Positions 20,801 through 33,259 of a stretch of 64,000 nt of DNA are shown piece after piece. Position 1 is the first letter of the stretch. Each line of letters starts with the position of its first letter. Both the position numbers and the translations under genes were made by a program. This DNA is from Streptomyces beigongshangae (GTDB taxonomy: Bacteria > Actinomycetota > Actinomycetes > Streptomycetales > Streptomycetaceae), in contig NZ_JAHKJW010000012.1 in NCBI RefSeq assembly GCF_019710745.1, positions 94,179 through 158,178 on the forward strand. Reading direction: 5' to 3'. The notes beneath the pieces were generated by a model. That model saw only the letters and a list, made by a program, of their open reading frames with translations. It was not told the origin of the DNA and ran no database searches.

Positions 20801-23745
20801 CCCGGCACGGCCGGCGCCGCCGCGGGACAGTCGATCCCGCAGCGGTTCACCGCGCAGGCCACGGCCACCCCGGACGCCGCAGCCGTCGTCTTCGGTGACA
20901 CCGTGCTGAGCTACGCGGAACTGGACGCCCGGGCCGACCGGCTCGCAGCGGTGCTCGCCGCGCAGGGCGTGACTCGCGAGACGGTGGTCGGGGTCGCCCT
21001 GCCGCGGTCCGCCGACCTCGTCGTGACCCTGCTGGCCGTGCTCAAGGCGGGCGGCGCCTACCTGCCGGTGGACCCCGCCTACCCGGCCGACCGCGTGGAC
21101 CTGATGCTGCGCGACGCCCGGCCCGGACTCGCGGTGACGGTGGCGGAGTTCGCCGGGCTGCTCGGGCGGAACTGCCCCACTCTGCTGCTCGACGAACCCG
21201 CCGCGGCGCGGCGGATCGCGTCGGCTGCTCCGCTTCCCCCGCAGGAGCACCACGCGGACCAGCAGGCGTACGTGATGTACACGTCCGGGTCGAGCGGTGT
21301 CCCCAAGGGTGTCGCCGTGCCGCACCGGGCGGTCGTCGGCCTGGCCGAGGACCGGCACTACCACGGCGGCGCCCACGAACGGGTGCTGGCGCACTCGACG
21401 CAGGCGTTCGACGCCTCGACCTACGAACTGTGGGTCCCGCTGCTGGGCGGCGGGCGGGTCGTGATGGCGCCCCCCGGACGGCTGGACACCGCGACGCTGT
21501 CGGCGCTGGTGGCCGAGCACGAGGTCACCGCGCTGTGGCTGACCGCCGGACTGTTCAGCGTCGTCGCGGAGGAACACCCGGCCTGTCTGGCGGGCGTCCG
21601 CGAGGTCTGGACGGGTGGTGACGTGGTGCGGCCCGCCGCGGTCGAGCGGGTCATGCGGGCCTGCCCCGGACTGACCGTCGTGGACGGCTACGGCCCCACC
21701 GAGACGACGACGTTCGCCACCTGCCACCCGATGCCGTCGCTGGACGACGTGTGCGACCCGGTGCCCATCGGCAGGCCGATGGACGGTATGCGCGCCCATG
21801 TACTGGACGCCGCGCTGCGACCGGTGCTGCCGGGCGTGCCCGGTGAGCTGTACATCGGCGGCACCGGGACGGCCCGCGGGTACGCACACCGCCCCGGCCT
21901 GACCGCCGAACGGTTCGTGGCCTGCCCGTTCGGGTCCCCCGGAGAGCGGATGTACCGGACCGGCGACATCGTGACCCGGGGCCTCGACGGAGAACTGGTG
22001 TTCCGGGGCCGAGGGGACGCGCAGGTCAAGATCCGGGGATTCCGGATCGAGCCCGGCGAGGTCGAGGCGGCGATGCTCGCCCACGACGAGGTCGCCCAGG
22101 CCGTCGTGGTGTGGAGCGGGGACGCGGGCGGCGACCGTCGCCTGGTCGGCTACCTGGTTCCCGGCGAGAGCGTCGCCGACCCGGCCGGTGCCGTCGAACA
22201 GGTCGGCGAGTGGCAGCAGCTCTACGACGACCTCTACGCGGACGCGGACGTGGCCTGGGGCGAGGACTTCAACGGGTGGAACTCCAGCTACGACGGGGCG
22301 CCCATCCCGTTGCCGCAGATGAGGGAGTGGCGGACGGCCGCGGTGGATCAGATCCTGGCCTGGTCGCCGCGCCGGGTGCTGGAGATCGGTGTCGGCTCCG
22401 GTCTGCTGATGTCCCGGCTGCTGACGGAGGTCGACGAGTTCTGGGGCACCGACCTCTCGGCGCCGGTCATCGACCGGCTGACCGAGCAGGTCCGGAGCCT
22501 GGGCTTCGCCGACCGGGTGCGGCTGCGTACGGCAGCCGCCGACCGGCTCGGCGAGCTGCCGGTCCAGCACTTCGACACGATCGTGGTGAACTCGGTCGTC
22601 CAGTACTTCCCGGATGCCGGCTACCTCGATGCCGTCCTCGCCCACGCGGTGGACCTGCTCGCCCCCGGCGGGCGGATCGTCGTAGGAGACGTCCGGTCGG
22701 CGGCGTCCCTGTCGCTCTTCCACGCCGGGGTACGCCACGCCCAGCACCCCCAGGAGCCGCTCACCGCCCGTCGCGCGGCCGTCGCGCGCGCCATGCTGCT
22801 GGACGAGGAGCTGGTGCTGGACCCGGAGTGGTTCCACGCGTGGGCCGCCCGGCACGGTGCGGTCGCGGACATCCGGCTCAAGCGCGGCGCGGCGCACAAC
22901 GAGCTGACCAGGTACCGCTACGAGGTCACCCTGCACAAGGCCGCTGGCGACGTGATCGACCTCGGCACGGCGCCGATGCTGCGGTGGGGCCACCAGGTGG
23001 ACCGGATGGACGAGCTCGCCCGCCAGTACGACGAGGGCCTGCTGCGGGTCAGTGGCATCCCGAACGCACGGCTCACCGGTGACGCCGAGGCGTCGGGTCT
23101 GCCCGTGGGACCGGCGGTCGATCCCGAGCACCTCGTGCAGTGGGCGACCGGGCACGGCCTGGGGGTGGTACTGGCCCCGGCTGCGGCACCGGAGTGCTTC
23201 GACGCGGTCCTGGTCCCCCGGGAGACCGCCCGTGGGCGGGCCCTCGCCGGCGGGTTCGTCCCCGTCGGCCGGTCGCACCTGGCCAACAACCCGGCCAGGG
23301 CACGCCGGATCGGCGCGCTCGTGGCCGAGGTGCACGACCGCCTGCGGGCCCGGTTGCCCGAGTACATGGTGCCGACCACCCTGATCGCGGTCGGGGAGAT
23401 TCCGCTGACCGCCAACGGCAAGGTCGACCGCAGGGCCCTGCCCGTGCCGGATCAGCCGGGCGAGTCGTCCGGCCGCGGTCCGCGCAACGCGCGTGAACAG
23501 CTTCTGTGCGGACTGTTCGCGGACGTGCTCGGTCTCGACCGGGTGGGCATCGACGACGACTTCTTCGCCCTGGGCGGCCACTCACTGCTGGCCACTCGGT
23601 TGATCAGCCGGATCCGTACCGCGTTCGACGTGGAGATCCCGATCTCCACGGTCTTCGACGCCACCACGGTCGCCGAACTGGCCGGCCACCTGTCGGTGGA
23701 CTCCCGGGTCCGGCCCGCCCTGTGCCGGGTCACGGACCGGCCCGA
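14804..23745 (+). repeat. First copy of the duplicated dimodule (C-A-T-E-C-A-MT-T)
   Basis: Modules 3 and 4 share domain order and closely similar sequence with modules 5 and 6 (about 23746-32520). The corresponding C-domain starts (PLSFAQ.RLWF) lie about 8.9 kb apart and the T-domain motifs ([11 protein letters not shown]) about 8.8 kb apart. Boundaries are approximate. Confidence 0.6.
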
Positions 23746-26700
23746 GCGGGTGCCGCTGTCGTTCGCCCAGCAGCGGCTGTGGTTTATCGACCGCTTCGAG
23801 GGACCGTCGGCCACCTACAACGCGCCGTTCCCGCTGCGGCTGAGCGGTGAACTGGTGCCCGGGGCGCTGCGGTCGGCGGTGCGCGATGTGGTCGTGCGCC
23901 ACGAGAGCCTGCGCACGGTCTTCGTGGAGGACGCCGACGGTGTCCCCCACCAGCGTGTGCTGCCCGCGTCGGAGGTCGTTGTCGACGTACCCGTCGTCGA
24001 TGTCCTGCCCGAGGACGTCGACGACGCCATCGTGGCGGCCGCCGGTCATCGCTTCGACCTGGCCGCCCGGATACCGGTGGCGGCGCGCCTGCTGCGGTCC
24101 GCGCCGGACGAACACGTGCTCGTACTGGTGATCCACCACATCGCCACCGACGGTTCGTCCATGGCCCCGCTGACCCGTGACCTGGCCAGGGCCTACGAGG
24201 CCCGGCTCGGCGGTGCGGCACCGGACTGGGAAGATCTTCCGGTCCAGTACGTCGACTACACACTGTGGCAGCGTGAGCTGCTCGGCGACGAGTCCGACCC
24301 GGACAGTCTGATGGCGGCGCAGAGCTCCTACTGGCGCACCGAACTCGTCGGTGTCCCGCAGCCGTTGCCGTTGCCGACGGACCGCCCGCGCCCGCCCAGG
24401 GCGAGCCACCGTGGCGATGTCGTCGAGTTCGCCGTGGACGCGGACACGATGCGCAGGGTCGAGGCGTTGGCCCGGGCCAACGATGCCACTGTGGCGATGA
24501 CACTGCAGGGCGTGCTGGCGGTACTGCTGTCCAGGCTCGGCGGCGGTGACGACCTCACGATCGGCTCGCCGATCGCCAACCGCACCGACGAACAGCTCAC
24601 CGATCTGGTCGGCTTCTTCGTCAACACCTGGGTGCTGCGCGCCGACCTGTCCGGCAATCCCACCTTCGGCGACCTTCTGCGCCAGGTGCGGGACCGGGCG
24701 CTCGCCGCCTACGGGAACCAGGACATCCCCTTCGAGCGACTCGTGGAACTGCTCAAGCCGGAGCGGTCCACCGTCTACCAGCCGCTGTTCCAGGTGATGT
24801 TCGCCTGGCAGAACTTCACACGTGAGGACTTCACCTTCCCCGGGCTCACCGTCGGCCTCGAACACGTACGGACCGGCACGGCCAAGTTCGACCTGTTCGT
24901 CAGCATGGCCGACCTGCCGGGCCGGGGCGTCCTCGGCGCGCTGGAGTACGCGACCGACCTGTTCGACCGGAGCACCGCCCAGCGCATCGCCGACTGCTTC
25001 GTCAGGCTCCTCTCCGGCCTCGTCGCCTCCCCCGGGCAGCCGGTCGGTGCGATCGACCTGATGGGTTCCGCAGACCTGGACCGTGTACTGGCCCGCTTCA
25101 ACGACACGTCCGTACCGGTCCCGGACCTGACCGTCGCGGAACTGGTGGCACGCCGGGCGGAGCTGTTCCCCGACGCGGTCGCCGTCGAGTGCGACGAGGT
25201 CGTACTGACCTACCGGGAGCTGGACGGCCTGGCGAACCGGCTCGCACCGGAGCTGGCTGGCCACGGTGTCGGTCCGGAGACCGTGGTCGGTGTCGCACTG
25301 CCGCGGTCGGCGGACCTCGTCGTCGTGCTGTTGTCGGTGTGGAAGGCGGGGGGCGCCTACCTTCCGATCGACCCCCGGTACCCGAGCGCGCGGCTGGAGC
25401 TGATCCTCGGTGAGGCCAGGCCGGCACTGGTGATCACCGACACCGCGACCGAGCACGTTCTCCCGGCGTTCGACTGCCCTCGCATCCACCTGGACCGGCC
25501 GCGTCCGGACAGCGTGGGCGTGATCGAGGCGGCGCGGCCGGCCAACACCGCGTACGTCATGTACACCTCCGGCTCCACCGGTACGCCCAAGGGGGCCGCC
25601 ATCACCCAGCGGGGCGTGGTCAACGGGCTGACCCAGCTCATCGACGCCGTCGGCATCGACTCGGCCACCCGGATGCTCGCGGCCACCTCGGTGAACTTCG
25701 ACGTCTCGGTGTTCGAGGTCTTCGCCACCCTGATCGCGGGCGGCACCGTCGAACTCGCCCGTGACGTACTGGTGATCGGCGAGCGCGGCGGATGGACGGG
25801 CGGAGTGGTGAGCTGCGTGCCCTCGGTGTTCGCCGAGTTGCTGGACCAGGTACCGGAGAAGATCGGCGTGAACGCAGTCGTCTTCGCGGGCGAGCCGCTG
25901 TCCGACGCCCTCGTGAACAGGGTGCGCGAGGCGATACCGGGCGTACGCGTGGTGAACACGTACGGGCAGACCGAAAGCTTCTACGCCACCGCGTTCCCGG
26001 TGCTGGGCGACGGGGTGCGCATCGGATCCCCGCTCGGCAACATGCGCGCGTACGTCCTCGGCAACGGCCTGCGACCGGTACCGGTCGGGGTTGTCGGCGA
26101 GCTCTACGTGGCCGGGGACATCGCCCGTGGCTACCACTGCCGGACGGCACTGACCGCAGGCCGGTTCGTGGCCGATCCGTTCGGGCCGCCGGGGAGCCGG
26201 ATGTACCGCACCGGCGACCTCGCGCGCTGGGACGAGCACGGTGTCCTGGAGTACGTCGGCCGCGGTGACGCCCAGATGAAAATACGGGGCATCCGCATCG
26301 AACCGGGCGAGGTGGAGGCGGCACTGGCGGCCCACCCGGGCGTCGCCCAGGCCGCGGTCACCGTGCACGGTGCCGACCAGGGCCGGCCCAGGCTGATCGG
26401 TTACGTCATCCCGGAAGGAGCGCACCAGGAAGATCTGGACGCCGATGTCGACCTGGTGTCGGGTGTCTCCCGTGACGAGGTGCGCCGGTTCGTCGCCGCC
26501 CGGCTGCCGGAGTTCATGGTTCCCGCGGTGATCATGACCGTGGACCGGTTTCCGCTGCACGTCAACGGAAAACTCGACCGCGGCGCACTGCCCGAACCCG
26601 AGTTCGTCGCTGCCGAGTACCGTGGTCCGCGCTCGTCGGACGAGGAGATCCTCGTCGGGGTGTACACCGAGGTCCTCGGTCTCGGCCAGGTCGGCACCGA

Positions 26701-29700
26701 TGACGACTTCTTCGCCGTCGGCGGGGACAGCATCCGATCGATCCAGGTGGTCGCACGGGCGGGTGCCCTCGGGGTGGAGATCACCCCGAGGGACGTCTTC
26801 GAGTGCCGTACCGTCGCCGAACTCGCGGTGGTGGCCGCCCGCCGTCGCGGCTCGGGACAGCGGCCGGTGCTCGCCGAACTGGAGGGCGGGGCCAGCGGCC
26901 CGCTCCCGCTGCCACCGGTGGCCCGGTATCTCCAGGAGCTCGGTGGCATCGGCAACAGGTTCGCGATGTCGGTCATCCTGGACCTGCCCGACGGCGTGGT
27001 GGCGGACGAACTGGTCACCGCGCTGCGCGCCGTACTGGACCGGCACGACGTACTGCGGTCCCGGCTGGTCGACGACGGCATGGTGATCGGCGAGCCGGGG
27101 TCGGTCGACCCGGTGCCGCTGCTGCGCCGGGTGCCGTGCGACTCCGCATGGGACACCGACGTCTGGCGGCTGCAGGCAGGGGAGGAACTCGACGCCGCCA
27201 CCGGGCAACTCGACCCGGCTGCCGGCGCGATGGCCCGGTTCGTGTGGTTCGACCGGACGGACGGCAAGGCCCGGCTGCTGATCGTCCTGCATCACCTCGT
27301 GGTCGACGGTGTGTCCTGGCGCATCCTCGTACCGGACCTCGCCACCGCCTGGCAGACCGCACACGCGGGCCGTACCCCGGTGCTGGCCAGGGTCGGCACC
27401 TCGGTGCGGCGCTGGACGCACGCGCTGGTCGACGCGGCGGCCGAGCGGACCGGGGAGATGCCGCTGTGGCAGGAGATCCTGGACGGCCCGGACCCGTTGC
27501 TCGGCTCTCGTGCGCTGGATCCGGCGGTCGACACCATGGCCACGGTGGACAGCGTGGTGGTCGAGGTTTCGACGCAGGTCACCGAGGCGGTGCTGAACCG
27601 TGCGCCCGCCGCCTTCCACGGCGGGGTCAACGACGGACTGCTTGCCACGCTGGCGCTGGCGCTGACCAGGTGGCGGGCCGGCCGCGGAGTCGTGGAACCG
27701 TCGGCGCTCATCCGCCTGGAGGGACACGGACGGGAGGAACAGATCGTGCCCGGTGCCGACCTGTCCCGCACGGTCGGCTGGTTCACCAGCATGTTCCCGG
27801 TCCGGCTGGACCTCGCCGGTATCGATGTCACCGATGCCTTCGCGGGCGGGCCCGCGGCCGGTGCGCTGCTGAAGTCGGTCAAGGAACAACTGGTCTCCCT
27901 GCCGGACAAGGGAATCGGCTACGGCATGCTCCGCCATCTGAACCCGGAGACCGAGCGGGAGCTGAGCCGGCTGCCGATGGGACAGGTCGGGTTCAACTAT
28001 CTCGGAAGGATCGCCGCCGACGCAGCGGTGTCGGACGCCGGTTGGTCGGTGGCGGGCGACGCACTGGGCCTGCTCGCCGATCTTGACGCCGACCAGCCGG
28101 CCATGGCCACGGTGGACATCAGCGCGTATGTGGTGGAGACCGCGGCCGGCCCGACGCTCGCCGCCCGGTTCGCGTTCCCCACCGGCCTGCTCTCCCGGGA
28201 CGAGACGGCGGAACTGGCGGATCTGTGGACCGAGGCGCTGACCGGGCTCGCGCGTCATGTCGCCGACCCCGCGGCAGGCGGCCTCACTCCCTCGGACCTG
28301 CCGCTGGTCTCGCTCGACCAGCACACGATCGACCTGCTCGCGCGGCGCTACCCGGACCTGCGCGACGTATGGCCACTGACCCCCATGCAGTCGGGGCTGC
28401 TGTTCCACAGCATGCTCGCGCAGTCGACGTTCGACGCCTACCACATGCAGTTGGTGTTCCACCTCAGTGGATCCGTCGACGCCGAGCGGCTGCGCCGGGC
28501 AGGACAGGCACTGCTGGACCGGTATCCGAACCTGCGCGTAGCCTTCGTGCCCCATGCGGACAGCGGCTGGCTGCAACTGGTGGGCGAGGACGTCGAACTG
28601 CCCTGGACCGAAGTCGACCTGCGCTCGCTCAGCGCCGATGAGCGTCAGGAAGCGTTCGAGAGGTTCCTGGCCGAGGACCACGCCACACGCTTCGACCCCG
28701 CCCGGCCCCCTCTGCTGCGCATGTCACTGGTACGGATGGAATCCGAGCGTTCGGAACTGGTCTTCACGGCGAACCACGTGCTGTACGACGGGTGGTCGTT
28801 GCCGCTGCTGATGCGTGACCTGCTGCGACTCTACGAGTCCTCGGGCGATCCCGGTGCGTTGGAGCGGGTCCGGTCCTTCCGGGACTTCCTCGCCTGGTAT
28901 GCCGGACAGGATCGCGCGGCGGCGGTTCGCCGGTGGGCCGAGGAGATGGAAGGGGTCACGGAGCCGACTCTCCTGGCCGCGGGTGACGACCACGCACAGT
29001 CCGGGCTGGGGCAGGTCGAGGTGCCGCTCGGGAGGGAACGGGCGCGGAAGCTGGCCCGGCGCGCCGCCGAGCTCGGCATCACGATGAACACCCTGGTGCA
29101 GGGCGCATGGGGGGTGCTCCTGTCGGTGCTGACCGGCCGTGACGACGTCGTCTTCGGCGCCACCGTGTCCGGGCGGCCGCCCGTGGTGGCGGGCGTCGAC
29201 TCGATGGTCGGCCTCTTCATCAACACCATCCCGGTCCGGATGCGCACCACCGAAGCGGACACTCTCGCCGACGTGCTGACCACGTTGCAGCGACGGCAGA
29301 CGGCCTTGATGGACCACCACCATCACGGACTGGCCGACATCCAGCGTGCCACCGGTGTCGGCACGCTGTTCGACACCCTGGTGCTGTTCGAGTCCTATCC
29401 GATCGACCGCACCGGCATCAGTGAGGCGACCGATGCCGCGGGCATCACCGTCACCGGTATCCGCCCGCTCAGCGGTACCCACTACCCGTTGGTCGTCGTG
29501 GCGTCCGCCGATCCCGTGCTGCGGGTCGGGTTGCAGTACCAGGACGCCGCGTTCGGCGACGACGTGGTCGCGGACATCGCGGCCCGGCTCGGCCGCGTGC
29601 TCGCTCAGCTGGCGGACGCGCCGGAGGAACCCGTGCGGTCGCTGGCCCTGCTGACACCGGACGAACTGGAACTGCTGCTGCGGGGGTACAACGCCACCGG

Positions 29701-32700
29701 GCGACCGGTACCCGAACTCACGCTGCCCGGGATGTTCGTCCGGCAGGCGGAGGCGACGCCGGACGCCGTCGCGGTCATCGCCGGTGGGTCCACACTGACC
29801 TACCGTGAACTCGACGCCCGCGCCAACCGGCTGGCGCACCATCTGATCCGTCATGGTGCCGGTCCCGAACGCCGCGTCGTCGTGATGTTGCCGCGCTCGG
29901 CAGACCTGCCGGTGGCCCTGCTCGCCGTACTCAAGTCCGGTGCCGCCTATGTCCCGGTGGACCCGGCGCACCCGGCCGCGCGCGTCGACCATGTCGTCGG
30001 CGACTGCGACCCCGCGCTGGTGATCGACGCCGACACCGTCGAGCTGGATCTCACCGGGCTTCCCACCACCGCGCCGGAGGTCGACCTGGCACCGGGCAAC
30101 GCGGCGTACGTCATCTACACCTCCGGCTCCACGGGGAGGCCGAAAGGCGTGGTAGTCCCCCACAGGGCGCTGATGAACTTCCTCGGGGCGATGGCACACG
30201 AGTTCCCGCTGGGGCCGGGGGACCGGCTGCTCGCGGTCACCACCGCGGCCTTCGACATCGCCGCACTGGAGATGTACCTGCCGCTGCTCGCCGGATCAGC
30301 CGTCGTGGTGGCGCCGGCCGAATCGGTGACCGAACCAGGAGCGTTGCTGGAGATCATCGGGCAGCACGGGGTCACGACCATGCAGGCGACCCCGTCACTG
30401 TGGCAGACGCTCGTTGCACACGACCCGGAGCCGCTGCACGGCCTGCGCGTGCTCGTCGGCGGCGAGGCGCTGCCGCCCGCGCTCGCCGACGGGCTGCGCA
30501 CCGTCGCCGCCGAAGTCACCAACCTGTACGGTCCGACGGAGACCACCATCTGGTCGACCAGCGCGGCGGTCGTCGACACGGCACCCTCGATCGGCACGCC
30601 CATCGCCAACACCCAGGTCTACGTGCTCGACCGGTACCTGCGACTTGTGCCGCCGGGTGTGGTCGGCGAACTGTACATAGCAGGTCTCGGTCTGGCCCGC
30701 GGCTATCTCGGCCGGCCGGGTCTGACCGCCGAGCGGTTCGTCGCCTCCCCCTTCGCCGAGGGCGACCGCGTCTATCGCACCGGGGACCTGGTCCGCCGGC
30801 GGGCGAACGGTGAACTGGAATACGTCAGCCGCGCCGACTTCCAGGTGAAGGTCCGCGGTTTCCGGATCGAACCGGGCGAGATCGAGGCCGTACTCACCGC
30901 GCACAGGGGCGTTGCACAGGCCGCTGTGGTCGCCCGGGAGGACCAGCCGGGCGACCGTCGCCTCGTCGGTTACATCGTCCCGGACGAAGCGGCCGGTGCG
31001 GCCGCCGACGCGGCCGAGCAGGTGGAGGAGTGGCGGCAGGTCTACGACCGGGCCTACACGGTCGAGGAGTCGACGCGGGCCGAGTGGGGTGAGGACTTCG
31101 CCCTCTGGACGTCCGCCTACACCGGGCAACCGATCCCGCTCACCGACATGTCGGCCTGGCGGGACGCCGCGGTCGAGCAGGTGCTGCGGTCGTCCCCGCG
31201 CCGGGTCCTGGAGATCGGTGTCGGTTCGGCGCTGCTGCTGTCGCGCATCGCGCCGCACGTCGAGGAGTTCTGGGGCACGGACATCTCGGGCGAGGTGATC
31301 GACCGCCTGCGTGCGCAGTGCGCCGACGCCGGGCTCGCCGACCGCGTGCGGCTGCTCGCCCTGGCCGCCGACGAGACCGACGGCCTGCCCACGGGTCGCT
31401 TCGACGTGGTGGTGCTGAACTCGGTGGTGCAGTACTTCCCGGACATCGGGTATCTGCGGACCGTGCTCGACAGGGTCACCGCACTGCTGAACCCGGGCGG
31501 CCGGATCGTGGTCGGTGACGTGCGCAACGCGGACTCCCTGCATGCGTTGCACACCGAGGTGGCACGGGGCCGCATGCCGGGTGCCGCCGAGTCGGCTGTG
31601 CGTGCCGCGGCCGACCGGGCCGTGCTCACCGAACGGGAACTCGTCGTCGCGCCGGACTGGTTCGACGACTGGGCCCGTGCACACGGCATGGGGGCCGACA
31701 TCCGGCTCAAGCCCGGCCACCACCACAACGAGCTGACCCGGCACCGCTACGAAGTCGTGCTGCACACCGGGCGGACCCAGGACGTGGCCGACGCGCCCAG
31801 CCGGGGTTGGCGCGGGTTCGCCGACGCCGAGCGGTTCCGCCGGGACCGGACCGACGGCCCGGTGCGGATCACCGGGCTGCCGAACGCCCGCTTCGGCGGT
31901 GAGGTCGATCCGGTCGACGCGGACACGTGGGCGACCGCGCACGGCTGGGGCGCCCTGACGGTTCCCACCACGACACCGGAACACTTCGACCTGATCCTCC
32001 TCCCCGGCGGACCGGTGGGGGAGGAGCCGGTGTCCGGCACCGTCGTCGGCGGCGCCCCGGGCAGGACCCTGCACAACGACCCGGTGCGAGCCCGGCGGAT
32101 CCTGCACCTCGTCGCCGAGCTGCGCGACCACGTGCGCAAGCACCTGCCCGAGTACATGGTGCCCGCCGCCGTGCTGGCCGTGGGCGAGCTGCCCCTGACG
32201 CCCAACGGGAAACTCGACCGCCGGATGCTCCCCGCCCCCGACTACGCCGCTGCCGGCAGCGGGCGCGCACCGTCCACGCCGTGGCAGGAGACCGTTGCCG
32301 GGCTGTTCGCCGAGGTACTCGGCCTGCCGGCCGTGGGGGCGGACGACGACTTCTTCGCCCTCGGCGGCCATTCACTGCTCGCGACCCGGCTGGTCGGCCG
32401 GATCCGTGCCGCCCTCGGCGTCGAGCTCCCGATCCACGCGGTCTTCCAGTCACCGACCGTCGCCGGGCTGGCCGAGCAGCTCACCTCCGGTACGCACGGC
32501 GACGGCCGCAGCGATCCCTTCGACGTCGTGCTGCCCATGCGCACCACCGGCGACCGGGAACCGCTGTGGTTCGTGCACCCCGGCATCGGTCTGTCGTGGG
32601 CCTACCTCGGCTACCTCAACCACCTGCCCGACGACCGGCCGGTCTACGCGATCCAGGCAAGGGGATTCACCGGCGACCCGATCCCCGCCTCGATCGGGGA

Positions 32701-33259
32701 GATGGTCGACGACTACGTGGACCAGGTCCTGCGTGTGCAGCCGGACGGGCCGTTCACCCTGATCGGACTCTCGCTCGGAGGCACTCTCGGACACGCGATG
32801 GCTGCCGAACTGCAGGCCAGGGGACACCGGGTGGACGTCCTCGCCCTGCTCGACTGCGTTCCCGCCTCGTGGTTCGCCGACAACGAGATCCTGGGCCTGG
32901 ACGAGGCGCGGCACTTCTTCGGCCGCCATCTGCCGGCGCTGGCGGGACAGTCCGGCGGCGGCGGACGATCCCTCGTGGACAGTACGTCGGCGATCATGGT
33001 CGAGCACATGCGGATGCTGAAGGACTTCCAGTCCCCCGTGTTCCGAGGCGACGTGCTGTTCTGCAACGCCACCGAGGACAAGGACGAGTCCTACGCCGGA
33101 CTGTGGTCGGCGCACGTCACCGGAACGGTGAGTGAACACGACATCCACTGCAAGCACATCGACATGCACCTGCCGGGCCCGGTTGCCGAGATCTGCCGGG
33201 CCATCACCGCGGTGCTGGCGACCACCCAGTCCGCTCCGACCCCGGAGGAGAACTCATGA
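14804..33259 (+). CDS. NRPS, modules 3-6: C-A-T-E, C-A-MT-T, C-A-T-E, C-A-MT-T-TE
   Basis: Giant 6151-aa synthetase. Landmarks by residue: C1 HHIASDG 130; A1 605, code DVFTVAAYAK; T1 1007; E1 HHLVVDG 1196; C2 HHVLFDG 1696; A2 2156, code DAYWWGGTFK (Val-like), interrupted after motif A8 by a methyltransferase (VLEIGVGSG 2525); T2 2923; C3 HHIATDG 3111; A3 3584, code DVFCVATYAK; T3 3972; E3 4163; C4 NHVLYDG 4657; A4 5102, code DILQLGLIWK (Gly), with methyltransferase VLEIGVGSA 5468; T4 5853; TE GLSLG with Ser5990 and a late KHIDMHLP His. The TE should release a cyclic product. GTG 14804 overlaps the preceding stop, with AGGAG at 14790. Codon 964 (17693-17695) is TTA, so translation should depend on the bldA tRNA. 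C4 has Asn for the first His of its active site; the second His, the catalytic one, is kept. Confidence 0.94.
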   Translation: MIPLSFAQRRLWFVDRFEGPSATYNVPFRLTLEGRLDAPALRAAVHDVVARHESLRTLMVTDGEGVPCQEVLSVDQAVVDMTVIDVAEPDLEAAVVSAAGQELDIAVDLPLRATLLRVRPELHVLVLVIHHIASDGESMAPLARDLAAAYTARVRDEAPDWPELPVQYVDYTLWQREMLGDETDPESLLSKQAEYWRQELAGIPQPTRLPLDRPRPPAPSHRGDVAGGSLSRSELAAIEALARAHGVTVPMVMQAGLLALLQHLGAGTDIAIGSTIAGRTDDQLADLVGFFVNTWVLRADLSGGPSFGQLLELVKDKALSAYDNQDAPFERLVELVNPERSTAYHPLFQVMFTWEDDFTIDIELPDLSARLEVLDTRTAKFDLEFNLFPDPETGGLRCYLEYATDLFDRGTAAGVVARYLDLVRHLAEVPDLPVSRADTLTAAERDLLLAQFAGTTSAVPALSVPGLVDVRADADPHAVAVISEGVPLTYGELRTRANRVANALTGRGVGPEDLVGIALPRTAALVVGMLGILKSGAAYVPIDPQYPGRRLGAILADARPKLVLTDSASSSALPAADVPLMLLDQDVDAADDGPVDRAAPDNAAYVMFTSGSTGTPKGVVITHAGVVNGVRALADVIGVRTGSRVLAATSVNFDVSVFEIITPLSVGGCVEIVRDGLVIGERGGWSGDVVSTVPSVLAEVLDQVAGDIGAPTVVLAGEALPTSLVRRIHAAAPEARVVNAYGQTESFYATTFTATGDGGEDGERPAAPIGTPLDNMRCYVLGPGLRPVPPGVVGELYVAGLIGRGYHGRGGLTASRFVADPFGPPGARMYRTGDLVRVGQDGVHEYVGRDDTQIKIRGVRIETGEVEAALTTHPGVAQAVVTAHEGGSGKHLVGYVVPVAAGDQGFGDVDSLGDLNVDLTAALSARDLRRFAAERLPEYMVPSVFVLLNRLPLAPNGKLDRAALPEPEFGAGEYRAARTPDEEILTRLYAEVLGIERVGVDDDFFALGGDSIRSIQIVSRAKAAGLEITPRDVFECRTAAELAARAAGVVAGGRTVLAELEGGGTGWLPLPPVARHVLHLGGDVNRFAMSMVVELPAGIHRDGLLATLTAVTDHHDALRSRLVPDGLVVAAPGEVDVAPLVSRVEWDAPWDQDWHDRAVAELDAATGRLAPADGCVAQFVWFAPPQGTGRLLIVLHHLVVDGVSWRVLLPDLAVAWKQVRDGDTVTLPPVATSMRRWAHALVTEANSPRRTAELPKWRAILGSGDATLGARPLDPAIDVMSTVGHVWRQVPAPVTEHLLTTLPTAYHGDVQDGLLTALAMAMAQWRRGRGDSADLSLLVNVEGHGREEQIVPGTDLSRTVGWFTVMHPARLDLGQIDISGAFAGTRQAGEAVRAVKEQLRAVPDRGIGYGLLRYLNPDTEPVLRRYPSPQVGFNYLGRYSATDMPRHLHDLGWLQADGTTDLVAEPDPAMPALSVLDVHALVTDTAEGPALLARFDYASHILTGDDVDELAGMWEQALRGLARHATEPGAGGLTPSDLSLVSASQHEITAWEQGYPGLRDVWPLTPMQSGLLFHAQLADDGFDAYRMRLVFHLEGPVDPARTRRAGQALLDRYPNLRVAFARDAAGDRVQVVQDRVDLPWRHVDLGALAEAERGAVLDALLDDEHATHFDLAAAPLLRLTLVTIGPDRSELVLTAHHVLFDGWSVPLLMQDLLHLYASDGDDSGLPRVRGYRDFLHWLGTQDHEAGAAAWARELAGIEEPTLLVTRRPDEPATSGIGQVDVPLGADRAQALERLASELGLTMNTVVQGAWALVLGYLTGRTEVVFGAAVSGRTPEVAGMDSMIGLFINTLPVRVDCRPAQTLRGLLTELQRRQGALLAHQHHGLLDLHRATGLNVLFDTLVGYESYPIDSVALAEANDAAGFRVTGVSPLSGAHYPLVVMAFGDPRLRVGLQYQHEVFDRRTVETFAALVARVLEQLVADPDTRVAQVDLSGPAEHGRAPGTAGAAAGQSIPQRFTAQATATPDAAAVVFGDTVLSYAELDARADRLAAVLAAQGVTRETVVGVALPRSADLVVTLLAVLKAGGAYLPVDPAYPADRVDLMLRDARPGLAVTVAEFAGLLGRNCPTLLLDEPAAARRIASAAPLPPQEHHADQQAYVMYTSGSSGVPKGVAVPHRAVVGLAEDRHYHGGAHERVLAHSTQAFDASTYELWVPLLGGGRVVMAPPGRLDTATLSALVAEHEVTALWLTAGLFSVVAEEHPACLAGVREVWTGGDVVRPAAVERVMRACPGLTVVDGYGPTETTTFATCHPMPSLDDVCDPVPIGRPMDGMRAHVLDAALRPVLPGVPGELYIGGTGTARGYAHRPGLTAERFVACPFGSPGERMYRTGDIVTRGLDGELVFRGRGDAQVKIRGFRIEPGEVEAAMLAHDEVAQAVVVWSGDAGGDRRLVGYLVPGESVADPAGAVEQVGEWQQLYDDLYADADVAWGEDFNGWNSSYDGAPIPLPQMREWRTAAVDQILAWSPRRVLEIGVGSGLLMSRLLTEVDEFWGTDLSAPVIDRLTEQVRSLGFADRVRLRTAAADRLGELPVQHFDTIVVNSVVQYFPDAGYLDAVLAHAVDLLAPGGRIVVGDVRSAASLSLFHAGVRHAQHPQEPLTARRAAVARAMLLDEELVLDPEWFHAWAARHGAVADIRLKRGAAHNELTRYRYEVTLHKAAGDVIDLGTAPMLRWGHQVDRMDELARQYDEGLLRVSGIPNARLTGDAEASGLPVGPAVDPEHLVQWATGHGLGVVLAPAAAPECFDAVLVPRETARGRALAGGFVPVGRSHLANNPARARRIGALVAEVHDRLRARLPEYMVPTTLIAVGEIPLTANGKVDRRALPVPDQPGESSGRGPRNAREQLLCGLFADVLGLDRVGIDDDFFALGGHSLLATRLISRIRTAFDVEIPISTVFDATTVAELAGHLSVDSRVRPALCRVTDRPERVPLSFAQQRLWFIDRFEGPSATYNAPFPLRLSGELVPGALRSAVRDVVVRHESLRTVFVEDADGVPHQRVLPASEVVVDVPVVDVLPEDVDDAIVAAAGHRFDLAARIPVAARLLRSAPDEHVLVLVIHHIATDGSSMAPLTRDLARAYEARLGGAAPDWEDLPVQYVDYTLWQRELLGDESDPDSLMAAQSSYWRTELVGVPQPLPLPTDRPRPPRASHRGDVVEFAVDADTMRRVEALARANDATVAMTLQGVLAVLLSRLGGGDDLTIGSPIANRTDEQLTDLVGFFVNTWVLRADLSGNPTFGDLLRQVRDRALAAYGNQDIPFERLVELLKPERSTVYQPLFQVMFAWQNFTREDFTFPGLTVGLEHVRTGTAKFDLFVSMADLPGRGVLGALEYATDLFDRSTAQRIADCFVRLLSGLVASPGQPVGAIDLMGSADLDRVLARFNDTSVPVPDLTVAELVARRAELFPDAVAVECDEVVLTYRELDGLANRLAPELAGHGVGPETVVGVALPRSADLVVVLLSVWKAGGAYLPIDPRYPSARLELILGEARPALVITDTATEHVLPAFDCPRIHLDRPRPDSVGVIEAARPANTAYVMYTSGSTGTPKGAAITQRGVVNGLTQLIDAVGIDSATRMLAATSVNFDVSVFEVFATLIAGGTVELARDVLVIGERGGWTGGVVSCVPSVFAELLDQVPEKIGVNAVVFAGEPLSDALVNRVREAIPGVRVVNTYGQTESFYATAFPVLGDGVRIGSPLGNMRAYVLGNGLRPVPVGVVGELYVAGDIARGYHCRTALTAGRFVADPFGPPGSRMYRTGDLARWDEHGVLEYVGRGDAQMKIRGIRIEPGEVEAALAAHPGVAQAAVTVHGADQGRPRLIGYVIPEGAHQEDLDADVDLVSGVSRDEVRRFVAARLPEFMVPAVIMTVDRFPLHVNGKLDRGALPEPEFVAAEYRGPRSSDEEILVGVYTEVLGLGQVGTDDDFFAVGGDSIRSIQVVARAGALGVEITPRDVFECRTVAELAVVAARRRGSGQRPVLAELEGGASGPLPLPPVARYLQELGGIGNRFAMSVILDLPDGVVADELVTALRAVLDRHDVLRSRLVDDGMVIGEPGSVDPVPLLRRVPCDSAWDTDVWRLQAGEELDAATGQLDPAAGAMARFVWFDRTDGKARLLIVLHHLVVDGVSWRILVPDLATAWQTAHAGRTPVLARVGTSVRRWTHALVDAAAERTGEMPLWQEILDGPDPLLGSRALDPAVDTMATVDSVVVEVSTQVTEAVLNRAPAAFHGGVNDGLLATLALALTRWRAGRGVVEPSALIRLEGHGREEQIVPGADLSRTVGWFTSMFPVRLDLAGIDVTDAFAGGPAAGALLKSVKEQLVSLPDKGIGYGMLRHLNPETERELSRLPMGQVGFNYLGRIAADAAVSDAGWSVAGDALGLLADLDADQPAMATVDISAYVVETAAGPTLAARFAFPTGLLSRDETAELADLWTEALTGLARHVADPAAGGLTPSDLPLVSLDQHTIDLLARRYPDLRDVWPLTPMQSGLLFHSMLAQSTFDAYHMQLVFHLSGSVDAERLRRAGQALLDRYPNLRVAFVPHADSGWLQLVGEDVELPWTEVDLRSLSADERQEAFERFLAEDHATRFDPARPPLLRMSLVRMESERSELVFTANHVLYDGWSLPLLMRDLLRLYESSGDPGALERVRSFRDFLAWYAGQDRAAAVRRWAEEMEGVTEPTLLAAGDDHAQSGLGQVEVPLGRERARKLARRAAELGITMNTLVQGAWGVLLSVLTGRDDVVFGATVSGRPPVVAGVDSMVGLFINTIPVRMRTTEADTLADVLTTLQRRQTALMDHHHHGLADIQRATGVGTLFDTLVLFESYPIDRTGISEATDAAGITVTGIRPLSGTHYPLVVVASADPVLRVGLQYQDAAFGDDVVADIAARLGRVLAQLADAPEEPVRSLALLTPDELELLLRGYNATGRPVPELTLPGMFVRQAEATPDAVAVIAGGSTLTYRELDARANRLAHHLIRHGAGPERRVVVMLPRSADLPVALLAVLKSGAAYVPVDPAHPAARVDHVVGDCDPALVIDADTVELDLTGLPTTAPEVDLAPGNAAYVIYTSGSTGRPKGVVVPHRALMNFLGAMAHEFPLGPGDRLLAVTTAAFDIAALEMYLPLLAGSAVVVAPAESVTEPGALLEIIGQHGVTTMQATPSLWQTLVAHDPEPLHGLRVLVGGEALPPALADGLRTVAAEVTNLYGPTETTIWSTSAAVVDTAPSIGTPIANTQVYVLDRYLRLVPPGVVGELYIAGLGLARGYLGRPGLTAERFVASPFAEGDRVYRTGDLVRRRANGELEYVSRADFQVKVRGFRIEPGEIEAVLTAHRGVAQAAVVAREDQPGDRRLVGYIVPDEAAGAAADAAEQVEEWRQVYDRAYTVEESTRAEWGEDFALWTSAYTGQPIPLTDMSAWRDAAVEQVLRSSPRRVLEIGVGSALLLSRIAPHVEEFWGTDISGEVIDRLRAQCADAGLADRVRLLALAADETDGLPTGRFDVVVLNSVVQYFPDIGYLRTVLDRVTALLNPGGRIVVGDVRNADSLHALHTEVARGRMPGAAESAVRAAADRAVLTERELVVAPDWFDDWARAHGMGADIRLKPGHHHNELTRHRYEVVLHTGRTQDVADAPSRGWRGFADAERFRRDRTDGPVRITGLPNARFGGEVDPVDADTWATAHGWGALTVPTTTPEHFDLILLPGGPVGEEPVSGTVVGGAPGRTLHNDPVRARRILHLVAELRDHVRKHLPEYMVPAAVLAVGELPLTPNGKLDRRMLPAPDYAAAGSGRAPSTPWQETVAGLFAEVLGLPAVGADDDFFALGGHSLLATRLVGRIRAALGVELPIHAVFQSPTVAGLAEQLTSGTHGDGRSDPFDVVLPMRTTGDREPLWFVHPGIGLSWAYLGYLNHLPDDRPVYAIQARGFTGDPIPASIGEMVDDYVDQVLRVQPDGPFTLIGLSLGGTLGHAMAAELQARGHRVDVLALLDCVPASWFADNEILGLDEARHFFGRHLPALAGQSGGGGRSLVDSTSAIMVEHMRMLKDFQSPVFRGDVLFCNATEDKDESYAGLWSAHVTGTVSEHDIHCKHIDMHLPGPVAEICRAITAVLATTQSAPTPEENS
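23746..32520 (+). repeat. Second copy of the duplicated dimodule
   Basis: Modules 5 and 6 repeat the C-A-T-E-C-A-MT-T layout of 14804-23745. The first A domains of both copies share the rare [10 protein letters not shown] stretch. The second A domains differ strongly in their core (Val-like against Gly code) while the flanking C, methyltransferase and T parts stay alike, which suggests exchange of the A core after duplication. Boundaries are approximate. Confidence 0.6.
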
